From CBDUVZ01 sp965370805 (GTDB lineage Bacteria; Hydrothermota; Tepidihabitantia; Tepidihabitantales; Tepidihabitantaceae), in NCBI GenBank assembly GCA_965370805.1, contig CBDUVZ010000053.1, positions 1-20,239 of the forward strand: a stretch of 20,239 bases of DNA. Reading direction: 5' to 3'. A program made the position numbers and the translations under genes. The notes under the pieces are model-generated. The model worked only from the letters and a program-made list of their open reading frames with translations, ran no database searches and had not been told where the DNA came from. Below, one piece after another: positions 1-6,699 of this stretch; within the stretch, counting starts at the first letter, position 1; every line of letters starts with the position of its first letter.

Positions 1-1162
1 CGATGCCGCTCTTGTCCCCAAGCTCCTCGGCAATCTTCAGGCTCTGCTCGTACAACTCCCGCGCCTTCTCATACTCGCCCTGGTCAAAGTGAATCATCCC
101 CAGTTGGTGCAGGGAGGAAGCGATGCCGCTCTTGTCCCCAAGCTCGCGCTCAAGCTTCAGGCTCTGCTCGTACTTCTCCCGGGCCTCATCATACTCGCCC
201 TGCTTCTGCAGAATCACCGCAAGGTTGTGCAGGGTCTTGGCGATGCCGCTCTTGTCGCCATGCTCCTCGAACAGCGTCATTATCTGCTGGTACTTGTCCC
301 TTGCCCCATCGTATTGTCCCTGGTCCTTGAGGATGGTTGCCATCTGCCCGAGGGTCTTCGCGATGCCGCTCTTGTCTCCAAGTTCTTCCTCAATCCTCAG
401 GCTCTGCTCGTACTTCTCCCGCGCCTTGTCATACTCGCCCTGGTCGGAATGAATCATCCCCAGTTGGTGCAGGGAGATAGCGATGCCGCTCTTGTTCCCA
501 AGCTCGCGCTCAAGCTTCAGGCTCTGCTCGTACATCTCCCGCGCCTTGTCATACTCGCCCTGGCTCTGTAGGATGGCGCCGAGGTTATGCAGGGCGATGG
601 CTTTGCCCTCTTTGTCCCCGAACTCCTCCGCGAGCCGGGCCGACTCTTCGTAGCTTGCGATTGCCTTGTCCCACCGGCCCGGGGTGTAATGACACAGGCC
701 GATGAGATTGAACAGGGCGACCAGTTGGGTTCCGGCTGCACGCTTCTTCGCCTGGTTGAAGTGCTCTATCGCCTCGTCCCACTTGTATACCTTCATTGCG
801 GCCCGGCCCTTCTCGAACGGACCCCTGACCGGTCCTGCCGCCTTGGGCAGTCCGTCCAGATAGACCGCCATCCGGCCGATGTCTCGCCTCATGATGTCGA
901 GTTGCCGGGTCTGGGTCTGCTGCGTCCGCTGCATCTGCTCTACCTGCCGCTTGGATGCACCTCTTCTTAGAGTCACGATAAGTGCTACCACGCCGACTAG
1001 AATGGTAATGACTATCCCCCAGAACACACCGGAACTCAGGAGTTGCCCGACGCTGAACCCGGCACCTGCGGGCACACCCACAGCCGCGGCCGTATCCGCA
1101 ACCGAATCAGCCACGGCGATGCCGAGTTGCCTGAGCGTGTAGTCGAGAGTGTCGAGTTCCAT
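1..1162 (-). CDS. Membrane-anchored TPR protein (3' end beyond the window)
   Basis: The start (ATG 1162-1160) and 387 codons are visible without a stop; the C-terminus lies off the left edge. Residues 1-45 are a short N-terminal segment, about 46-65 form one hydrophobic membrane helix (FWGIVITILVGVVALIVTL), followed by LRRGASKR, so by the positive-inside rule the rest faces the cytoplasm. Residues 70-100 are Gln/Arg-rich and probably helical. From about 117 onward come TPRs, which settle into exact 40-residue units (consensus LHQLGMIHSDQGEYDKARE then YEQSLKLEEELGDKSGIA). TPRs bind proteins, so this is probably a membrane-tethered scaffold or sensor. It has its own promoter (1183-1211) and a GGAAG ribosome site seven bases before the ATG. 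It lies third after a P-loop ATPase and a soluble TPR protein with nearly identical repeats, suggesting a shared pathway. Exact function unknown. Confidence 0.85.
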   Translation of the reverse strand, partial: MELDTLDYTLRQLGIAVADSVADTAAAVGVPAGAGFSVGQLLSSGVFWGIVITILVGVVALIVTLRRGASKRQVEQMQRTQQTQTRQLDIMRRDIGRMAVYLDGLPKAAGPVRGPFEKGRAAMKVYKWDEAIEHFNQAKKRAAGTQLVALFNLIGLCHYTPGRWDKAIASYEESARLAEEFGDKEGKAIALHNLGAILQSQGEYDKAREMYEQSLKLERELGNKSGIAISLHQLGMIHSDQGEYDKAREKYEQSLRIEEELGDKSGIAKTLGQMATILKDQGQYDGARDKYQQIMTLFEEHGDKSGIAKTLHNLAVILQKQGEYDEAREKYEQSLKLERELGDKSGIASSLHQLGMIHFDQGEYEKARELYEQSLKIAEELGDKSGI

Positions 1163-1182
1163 TGCGTGTCTTCCGAAGCCCC

Positions 1183-1211
1183 AGCCTAGCGAAACCGGAC
1201 ACAGGTGTCAA
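1183..1211 (-). promoter_or_regulatory. Sigma70-type promoter of the membrane TPR gene
   Basis: On the minus strand TTGACA (1211-1206) and TAGGCT (1188-1183) are separated by 17 bases. The predicted transcript starts near 1176, giving a leader of about 14 bases that still includes the GGAAG ribosome site. The sequence is about 90% identical to the copy at 4171-4199. A 6-base inverted repeat (GTGTCA 1205-1210 and TGACAC 1218-1223) overlaps the -35 box and could be an operator; the second copy lacks it. Confidence 0.7.
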
Positions 1212-1276
1212 ACCCCGTGACACTGCCCGCATTCTGCAATGTACATCCAGACTTCTGACCCCGGCCGGACCGAACC

Positions 1277-2794
1277 CTACTCTTCCGGCTGCTCCAACTC
1301 CTTCTCCACTTCATCATACAGCCGCTTGAACTCCTCCTCCCCCAGCCGCTGCTGCATCGCAGCAAGCCACGAAACAACGATGTTCTTGTTCGGCGACTTC
1401 AGCTCCTCAAAGATAGACAACGCAATCAGCCAGTTCCGTAGCGCGGTCTTGTCGTCCTTCTCCGCCTCAGCCAGTTGGCCCAGTTGGGCGAGACTCTCTC
1501 CGATGCCCTGCCGGTCCCCAAGCTCCTCGGCAGTCTTCAAGCTCCGCTCGTACAGCTCCCGGGCCTTGTCATACTCGCCCTGGTCAGAATGAATCATCCC
1601 CAGTTGGTGCAGGGTCTGCGCGATGCCGCGCTTGTCCCCAAGCTCGCGCTTGAGCTTCAGGCTCTGCCCGTACAACACCCGCGCCTTGTCATTCTCACCC
1701 TGACCAAGATGGATGTTCCCCAGTTGGTGCAGGACCGCTGCCTTCTCCTGCTTCGCGCCGAGTTCCTCGAACGTCTCCAGGGCCTGCCGATACAGTCCCC
1801 GCGCCTTCCCATACTCGCCCTGCTGGTAGTGGATGTTCCCGAGTTGGTACAGGACCACGGCTTGCCCCTCTCTGACTCCGAGTTCCTCGAATGCGCCCAA
1901 CGCCTGCTGATACTGCTCCCGCGCCTTGTCATACTCGCCACGGTTAGAGTAAATCGCCCCCAAGTTATGCAAGGTCTTGGCGATGCCGCTCTTGTCCCCA
2001 AGCTCCTCGGCAATCTTCAGGCTCTGCTCGTACAATCCTCGGGCCTTATCATACTCGCCGAGTTGCTGGTGGATAATACCGAGATTGAACAGGAACCCGG
2101 CCCTGACCCGCGGGTCTTTCGTGCCTTTGAGCAGGTCTTCGTAGATTCTGATTTTCCTCTTTGCCTGGTCCAGATTGTCGAACAGCCATCCTTCGGTCGA
2201 GAGTTGCTGGAACGCCTCGGCCTGCATTTCTTTCGGGGCGCGGAATTCGAGCACGATGCCGCGGCCACCCCAGAAGTCGGGCGCAATCCGGCGCATGTTA
2301 TCCATCAGCCAGTCGGCCACCCAGAAGATAACCGGGCGCCCGAGTTTGCGCACCCATTCCCGCTGCTGGTTCAGGCCCTGGATTACAGCCGGCCGCTTCT
2401 TGAGTTCCCGTTCCTCGGGCCGGATTGTGTCTCCGATGTCGCTGACCGAAATCCCGACCTTATCGAACTTCGCGGCAAACGCCTTGAACCGCTTGCCCGC
2501 GATAGTCTTGCGGATTTCGGCCGGAATGCTGTCCGCCTTGGGGTCCAGGTCAAGTTGATAAACCCCGATGCCGTGCTCGGCCAAGCCCGGGGCAATGCTC
2601 TCCAGGATGTCGGTCCGCATCCTTGGTGAATTGCACCGGCAGATGGCGTACCCGGCGTCAGCCACTTCGAGGAACGCCTTGAGTTGCGTGGTCGGAGTCT
2701 CAAGCAGCGGGTCTGAGGAAATGCGGGCACGGACCGCGGTCTCCCGCGCTACGGTCTGGCTGCGGAAGTCGGTTTCAGGCCGGGTATGCTTCAC
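1277..2794 (-). CDS. TPR protein with conserved N-terminal STAND-associated domain
   Basis: 505 residues from a GTG start (2794-2792), 21 bases after the stop of the upstream ATPase gene, so co-transcription is likely. Residues about 37-185 form a globular domain with AFLEVADAGYAICRC near 40-54 and the distinctive block GRPVIFWVADWLMDNM (152-167) then RIAPDFWGGRGIVLEF (169-184). From memory of the family, similar WLP...APDFW..R...EF blocks precede TPRs in bacterial ATPase/TPR proteins of the STAND type. Here there is no Walker A motif, so the domain may be a degenerate NTPase or an adaptor. Residues 231-470 are six 40-residue TPRs; 471-505 is an acidic helical tail. No signal peptide or membrane segment, so cytoplasmic. 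The likely partner is the ATPase encoded just upstream. Role is inferred, not known. No good ribosome site precedes the GTG, so the exact start is uncertain. Confidence 0.85.
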   Translation of the reverse strand: MKHTRPETDFRSQTVARETAVRARISSDPLLETPTTQLKAFLEVADAGYAICRCNSPRMRTDILESIAPGLAEHGIGVYQLDLDPKADSIPAEIRKTIAGKRFKAFAAKFDKVGISVSDIGDTIRPEERELKKRPAVIQGLNQQREWVRKLGRPVIFWVADWLMDNMRRIAPDFWGGRGIVLEFRAPKEMQAEAFQQLSTEGWLFDNLDQAKRKIRIYEDLLKGTKDPRVRAGFLFNLGIIHQQLGEYDKARGLYEQSLKIAEELGDKSGIAKTLHNLGAIYSNRGEYDKAREQYQQALGAFEELGVREGQAVVLYQLGNIHYQQGEYGKARGLYRQALETFEELGAKQEKAAVLHQLGNIHLGQGENDKARVLYGQSLKLKRELGDKRGIAQTLHQLGMIHSDQGEYDKARELYERSLKTAEELGDRQGIGESLAQLGQLAEAEKDDKTALRNWLIALSIFEELKSPNKNIVVSWLAAMQQRLGEEEFKRLYDEVEKELEQPEE

Positions 2795-2815
2795 CGGGCT
2801 CGGGCCGGCCGGCCC

Positions 2816-4099
2816 CTATTTGAGCAAAGGAACGACCGCTGGATGAACATCATAGTACAAACCGGCCTTATCCTCGTACTCGATAACCGCCTGCATGGCG
2901 AGCAGTTCGCTCAGTTCGGTGCTCGGCTTGGCTTTGCGGGTGGCGTGGATGCGCTTGAGCTTGGGATAGTACTTGCCTGCGATCATCCGCATGAAATCGT
3001 TGGTCAGCCGCTGGTGGTTCCGGTCCACCATCTGCCACGTGATTCTGTTCGCGTCCTCGGTAGTCATGGCATCAAGGCAGCAGTTCCGGCATACCGACAG
3101 CAAGTCACTGAGCACCCCGTTGCAGATGCGGATGACTCGCTCCAGAGCATCGGGCTCGAACAGGTCCTTGCTCATCCTCCGAAGCAGAATGCCGCGCAGC
3201 AGGTCAAGCCCGGGCGCGTATTCATCATCGTCCCGGGTCATAGTCCGGATCGACTGGAGCTCGACCGAATTCGGGAAACTGGCCTTGATCTGCTTCCAGG
3301 TGGGAAGATAGCACAGAGCCCGGTCAACCGTATAGACCATCCGGCACGGGGGCTTGGACATGGTTGCCGCGTGTTTGAAGAACATGTTCTCCTGTTCTTC
3401 AAGGTCCATCGCCTTCTCCATGTCGTCGATAATGACCAGCGCTTCCTTGCCGAGCTTCTGTTTCAACTTCCTGCAGATGACCTCGGTCTGGTTCACAAGC
3501 TCTGCTACCCTTGGGGCCAGATGGGTTCGGATCTCCTTACGCAGACCGTAGTTGACCTTGAAGCCGCCGTCCAGTTCAGCAACCACAGCCTTCAGCTTGA
3601 GCCCGGCCCCGCCGCCCCTGGTCTTCTCCTTGACAATGGTCTGGAACACGTCACCGCTTATCTGCAGCAGCCATTCAGCCAGGTCCTTCTCGATGTCCCG
3701 GCCCATCTTGACCCCGGCCTCGGCCGCTTCGCGGTACAATCGCGTGGCTGCGAACAGAAGCAGGTCAACCGGTTTGACGTCCGATGGCTCCATGTCCTCA
3801 AGAACCGACAGGAATACCACGAAGTAGTCGTCTTTCAGTTCTTCCTTCAGACGCAACAGTTCGGTCGTCTTTCCGCTCTTGCGCTGACCCACGTAGAGAA
3901 TATGGCAGGGTCCTTCCTCAGTCAGCAGTCGCTCTTTGAGTTGCCCGACCGGGCTTTCGGGCCGTTCGGCGTAGTAGGCCGCATACAGGTCCGAGTTGAA
4001 GAGGTCTCTACCCAAGGCACGGTACGCATCGCGGAAATTATCGGCCGGCCGGATTGGTTTGGGCTTTGCCTTTGCCTTCGAGCACGGTTTGGCTTTCAT
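2816..4099 (-). CDS. AAA/STAND-like P-loop ATPase
   Basis: 427 residues. The first 17 are Lys/Pro/Ala-rich. Walker A is GQRKSGKT (71-78) followed by TELLRLKEEL, and Walker B is LVIIDDMEKA (221-230). This resembles the GxRGSGKTTEL ATPases related to STAND and ORC/Cdc6-like AAA proteins. The C-terminus ends in VIEYEDKAGLYYDVHP (405-420), a closing motif I recall from ATPases encoded beside TPR genes. No membrane segment. Start ATG 4099 has GAGG just upstream (minus strand) and a promoter at 4118-4145. The two genes downstream encode TPR proteins; STAND proteins normally carry NTPase and TPR in one chain, so here the switch and the sensor appear split into separate genes. Predicted role: ATP-dependent signalling switch. 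A function in defence is only inference. Confidence 0.85.
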   Translation of the reverse strand: MKAKPCSKAKAKPKPIRPADNFRDAYRALGRDLFNSDLYAAYYAERPESPVGQLKERLLTEEGPCHILYVGQRKSGKTTELLRLKEELKDDYFVVFLSVLEDMEPSDVKPVDLLLFAATRLYREAAEAGVKMGRDIEKDLAEWLLQISGDVFQTIVKEKTRGGGAGLKLKAVVAELDGGFKVNYGLRKEIRTHLAPRVAELVNQTEVICRKLKQKLGKEALVIIDDMEKAMDLEEQENMFFKHAATMSKPPCRMVYTVDRALCYLPTWKQIKASFPNSVELQSIRTMTRDDDEYAPGLDLLRGILLRRMSKDLFEPDALERVIRICNGVLSDLLSVCRNCCLDAMTTEDANRITWQMVDRNHQRLTNDFMRMIAGKYYPKLKRIHATRKAKPSTELSELLAMQAVIEYEDKAGLYYDVHPAVVPLLK

Positions 4100-4117
4100 A
4101 CATACCTCACAGGCCAG

Positions 4118-4145
4118 AGTATAGAAGAAACGGAAACCCCGTCAA
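4118..4145 (-). promoter_or_regulatory. Proximal promoter of the ATPase-TPR module
   Basis: Minus strand TTGACG (4145-4140), 16-base spacer, TATACT (4123-4118). The predicted start near 4111 gives a 12-base leader containing the GAGG ribosome site before ATG 4099. It is the best candidate for ATPase gene transcription. Confidence 0.6.
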
Positions 4146-4170
4146 GCTCAATGCTGTTCTCCGAAGCCCC

Positions 4171-4199
4171 AGCCTAGCGGAATCGGATACCGGTGTCAA
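4171..4199 (-). promoter_or_regulatory. Distal promoter copy with decayed start region
   Basis: Minus strand TTGACA (4199-4194), 17-base spacer, TAGGCT (4176-4171). It is a near copy of 1183-1211, and similarity continues about 25 bases downstream. Where the other copy has ATGGAACTCGAC, this one reads ATTGAGCTTGAC, so the start codon is lost. It may still act as an upstream promoter for the ATPase gene, or be a relic of a duplication. Confidence 0.6.
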
Positions 4200-4269
4200 T
4201 CCCCGCCGGGCCCGACCGCATCCAGGTTGACGTTCCGGGCAGGTCCTTTGCCGAAGTGAGACGGGGTAT

Positions 4270-4986
4270 CTAGAGCAGGCACCGGCTGCGGAAGCTGTAC
4301 AGCTTCTTGCCGGCGATGATTACGTGGTCTTGCAGCGGGATACCGATAATCTTGCCGGCCTCGGCCAGCCGCCGGGTCAGGCGGATGTCGTCGTCCGACG
4401 GCTGCGGGTCGTCGGATGGGTGATTGTGCACTACGATGATGCTGGCCGCGGACGCCCTTATCGCCGGCGCGAAGACCTCGCGCGGGTGCGCCATCGTCGA
4501 ATCGAGCGAGCCGACCGAAACGCCGTCCTTGCCCAGCAGCCGGTTGCGGGAATCAAGGTAGAGCACGTAGAAATGTTCTTTCTTCTTCCGCCCGATCAGC
4601 GGCCGCATCTCCCCTGCCACCGCTTCCGCGCTCGACATCTCCGGCTTCTTCTCACTGCCGTAGGAATCCTCAAACCGCACGCCCAGCTCAAGCGCCGCCT
4701 TTATCTGGCAGGCCTTTGCCGGACCGATGCCCTTGACACTCTGAAGCTCCTCAACCGAAGCCGCCGCAATACCCGCGGGCGACTTGAAGCGGGAAACCAA
4801 CTCCTCCGCTATCCGCAGAACCGATTTCCCGGTCCCCCCCGAACTGACGATGACCGCGAGCACTTCCTGGACCGAAAGCGCACCGGGTCCGGAACGGAGC
4901 AGCCGCTCCCGCGGGCGCTCCCGGAGCGGCAGGTCGTGGACCGTGAAGGACGCACTCGCGTCCTCGGGCTTCTTCTTGCTACTCAT
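4270..4986 (-). CDS. radC: RadC-family JAB/MPN-domain protein
   Basis: 238 residues, close to the usual RadC length. A helix-hairpin-helix region lies at about 78-101 (VEELQSVKGIGPAKACQIKA). The JAMM metal site is visible as HNHPSDDPQPSDDD (187-200): H187, H189, S197 and D200 fit the HxHP...SxxD signature, with E170 in HPREVF upstream. Most relatives read HNHPSG; here the Gly is Asp. LQDHVIIAGKKLYSF (219-232) is the standard C-terminal block. The start ATG 4986 overlaps the stop of the upstream gene by eight bases (ATGAGTAG), so translation is probably coupled. The family's biochemical role is unsettled: it was once linked to DNA repair and is often found near mobile elements, though none is seen here. 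Confidence 0.93.
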   Translation of the reverse strand: MSSKKKPEDASASFTVHDLPLRERPRERLLRSGPGALSVQEVLAVIVSSGGTGKSVLRIAEELVSRFKSPAGIAAASVEELQSVKGIGPAKACQIKAALELGVRFEDSYGSEKKPEMSSAEAVAGEMRPLIGRKKKEHFYVLYLDSRNRLLGKDGVSVGSLDSTMAHPREVFAPAIRASAASIIVVHNHPSDDPQPSDDDIRLTRRLAEAGKIIGIPLQDHVIIAGKKLYSFRSRCLL

Positions 4987-5512
4987 CCGCCAGTGTGAAC
5001 TCCCACGCGCAGTACGCGTCGTCCGGATGCTCGTCCGGCGGGCAGTAAAGGCACCGGGTCCGTATGCGCGGGTCAATCGTCCGGGCGAAGAACTCGTACT
5101 CGACCAGCCCGACCGGCTTGCAGGGGAAATCCGGCAGTCCTCGCCGCTTGCGGGCCGACTGGACGCGGCAGTCACGCATCCGGAAGACCACCCCGCTGTC
5201 GGTCTGCTCGGCGGAATCCTGCACGTTGATGTAGGCGTAGAGCCGGTACGACAGCGCCTTGACCAGGGCCGGAATCCCGCCGCCTTCCGCGATGCCGTGC
5301 CGCCGCATGATGCGCTTCGCCTCGACCACAGTGTAGCGACGCCACGCCTCGGTATCAGCCCGGATTGCCGCGTCCATGCCGTGCTCATGCTCAACCGCCT
5401 GGAACCACGTCCCGTCATGCGCCAGCCAGTTCTTGGAAGCGTCCTGCAGCAGGTCGATCAACTGCTCCCGGCTCAGGGCCTGCAACTGGGGAAACCGCTC
5501 GTCATTCTTCAT
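4979..5512 (-). CDS. DUF6125-like cysteine-containing protein
   Basis: 177 residues, cytoplasmic, no signal or membrane segment. The pattern NWLAHDGTWFQAVEHEHGMD (28-47), RMRDCRVQSARKRRGLPDFP (111-130) and the C-terminal RCLYCPPDEHPDDAYCAWEF (153-172) match what I remember as DUF6125, a family of anaerobe-associated proteins distantly related to L-2-amino-thiazoline-4-carboxylate hydrolases. Five Cys (115, 131, 154, 157, 168) and several His could bind a metal or cofactor; this is inference. Start ATG 5512 has AAAGG six bases upstream, and a promoter lies at 5567-5594. It is first in a two-gene operon with radC. Substrate unknown. Confidence 0.8.
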   Translation of the reverse strand: MKNDERFPQLQALSREQLIDLLQDASKNWLAHDGTWFQAVEHEHGMDAAIRADTEAWRRYTVVEAKRIMRRHGIAEGGGIPALVKALSYRLYAYINVQDSAEQTDSGVVFRMRDCRVQSARKRRGLPDFPCKPVGLVEYEFFARTIDPRIRTRCLYCPPDEHPDDAYCAWEFTLADE

Positions 5513-5566
5513 CAGAGCCTTTCATGGTTGGCTGCGCATCCGGACAGCGGACACCCGGACCGCCAG

Positions 5567-5594
5567 ATGATATGCGGCTGGGCTGTCCTGTCAA
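5567..5594 (-). promoter_or_regulatory. Promoter of the DUF6125-radC operon
   Basis: Minus strand TTGACA (5594-5589), 16-base spacer, TATCAT (5572-5567). Predicted start near 5560, leader about 48 bases, the longest leader inferred in this window. Confidence 0.65.
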
Positions 5595-5606
5595 TCGCAT
5601 GAGGAA

Positions 5607-5689
5607 GTAACCACGGATGAACACAGATGGACACAGATGAGAGCCGGAAGTCCGAATTCGGCAATCGACATTCGACATTCGTCATTATG
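5607..5689 (+). repeat. Dispersed intergenic repeat, copy A
   Basis: About 80 bases containing GATGAACACAGATGGACACA and then GTCCGAATTCGG with ATTCGACATTCG-like stretches. A second copy in the opposite orientation is at 19631-19711, with the same order of blocks. It fills the gap between the DUF6125 promoter and the PorV-like gene. Confidence 0.8.
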
Positions 5690-5707
5690 CTGTATAGACT
5701 CCAATCA

Positions 5708-6685
5708 ATGTCATTCAGACCGCTGCTGTTGGTCCTGATTCCGACGCTGGTCTTCGGGTTCTCCGGTGGGTCGGCCACCGGGTTCACCTTCATGAAAATC
5801 GGCGTCGGGGCGCGGCCGATGGCGATGGGCGGCGCTTTCACCGCGGTGGCCGACGACGCCAACGCGCTCTTCTGGAACCCGGCCGGGCTGGCGATGACCC
5901 GGAACTACGACGCCAATATCACCTTCATGAACGTCCTGCAGTCGGCCGACTACACCTGCGGCGGCCTGACGATTCCGCTCGGCCCGCGCTTCGGTGCGGG
6001 AGCGGCCATCGGCTATCTCGGCACGACCGACACCCGCCGCAACGAACTCGGCGAGGAACTCGGGACATTCGGCCTGAGCGACCTTGCCGTCGGCCCGGGC
6101 CTGGGCTGGCGGCCGTTGCGGGGGCTTGGATTCGGAATAGGAGCCAGGTACGTCTCAAGCCGGATTGATACATTCCGGGCCTCAACGGTATCGATTGACG
6201 GCGGCATGATGTACCGTCCGTTCCCATTCCTGACCCTGGGCGCGAGCCTCCTCCATCTCGGCCCCCCGCGCCGGTTCATCAGCAAGTGGGAATACCCGCC
6301 GGTGAACCTGCGCTTCGGGACAGCCCTGCGAGCGGACTACTCCACCGGGCACTTCCTGCTCGCCTCGGACGTTTCGCTGTATCCCAACCTCAGCCCGATG
6401 ATCTGCTTCGGCGCGGAGGCATACCTCAGAACGGCCGGGACCGGCGCACCGGGCGACACCATTCGCGGGCAGGGATTCTGCCTGCGCGGCGGATACCGAA
6501 CCGGGCTCGGGCAGGAAGCTCAATCAGGCTGGTCCCTGGGCGTCGGCTACGAGTACGGCCTCGTCTCTTGGCTCGTCTTCGGCGTCGATGTCGTCTACTC
6601 CTTCTGCGGCCTGCCGGGCGACACCGAACGGGCCTCGGCGTACATCAGGTTCATGCCGGACATGCTGATGCGCGACTTCCGGTAG
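5708..6685 (+). CDS. PorV/PorQ-like outer-membrane beta-barrel protein
   Basis: 325 residues from ATG 5708. MSFRPLLLVLIPTLVFGFSGG is a plausible signal peptide. The mature start GFTFMKIGVGARPMAMGGAF and TAVADDANALFWNPAGLA is the hallmark of the PorV/PorQ (UPF0164, FadL-superfamily) proteins of FCB-type bacteria. The rest alternates polar and hydrophobic residues with repeated GxGxxY strands, as expected for a barrel. PorV shuttles or anchors secreted proteins at the outer membrane in type IX secretion; whether this relative does so is unknown. In-frame ATGs at 5627 and 5687 would place repeat-derived sequence before the signal peptide, so 5708 is preferred. A TATAGA at 5693-5698 may be a -10 box giving a very short leader. 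A second, longer relative is encoded at 12109-13413. Confidence 0.85.
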   Translation: MSFRPLLLVLIPTLVFGFSGGSATGFTFMKIGVGARPMAMGGAFTAVADDANALFWNPAGLAMTRNYDANITFMNVLQSADYTCGGLTIPLGPRFGAGAAIGYLGTTDTRRNELGEELGTFGLSDLAVGPGLGWRPLRGLGFGIGARYVSSRIDTFRASTVSIDGGMMYRPFPFLTLGASLLHLGPPRRFISKWEYPPVNLRFGTALRADYSTGHFLLASDVSLYPNLSPMICFGAEAYLRTAGTGAPGDTIRGQGFCLRGGYRTGLGQEAQSGWSLGVGYEYGLVSWLVFGVDVVYSFCGLPGDTERASAYIRFMPDMLMRDFR

Positions 6686-6699
6686 CCCGAACGCCCGGC

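Noticed and set aside
1475..2629. 384-codon plus-strand open frame opposite the TPR gene
   Set aside because: Its repeats are the antisense of the 120-base TPR units; TPR consensus is on the minus strand.
2786..4177. 463-codon plus-strand open frame opposite the ATPase gene
   Set aside because: No recognisable domain; the minus strand has Walker A and B and a promoter.
4987..5418. N-terminal extension of RadC
   Set aside because: It overlaps the DUF6125-like gene in another frame and shows no RadC similarity; the start at 4986 fits the family length.
5627..5707. Upstream extension of the PorV-like protein
   Set aside because: The extra residues derive from the dispersed repeat and precede an otherwise normal signal peptide.
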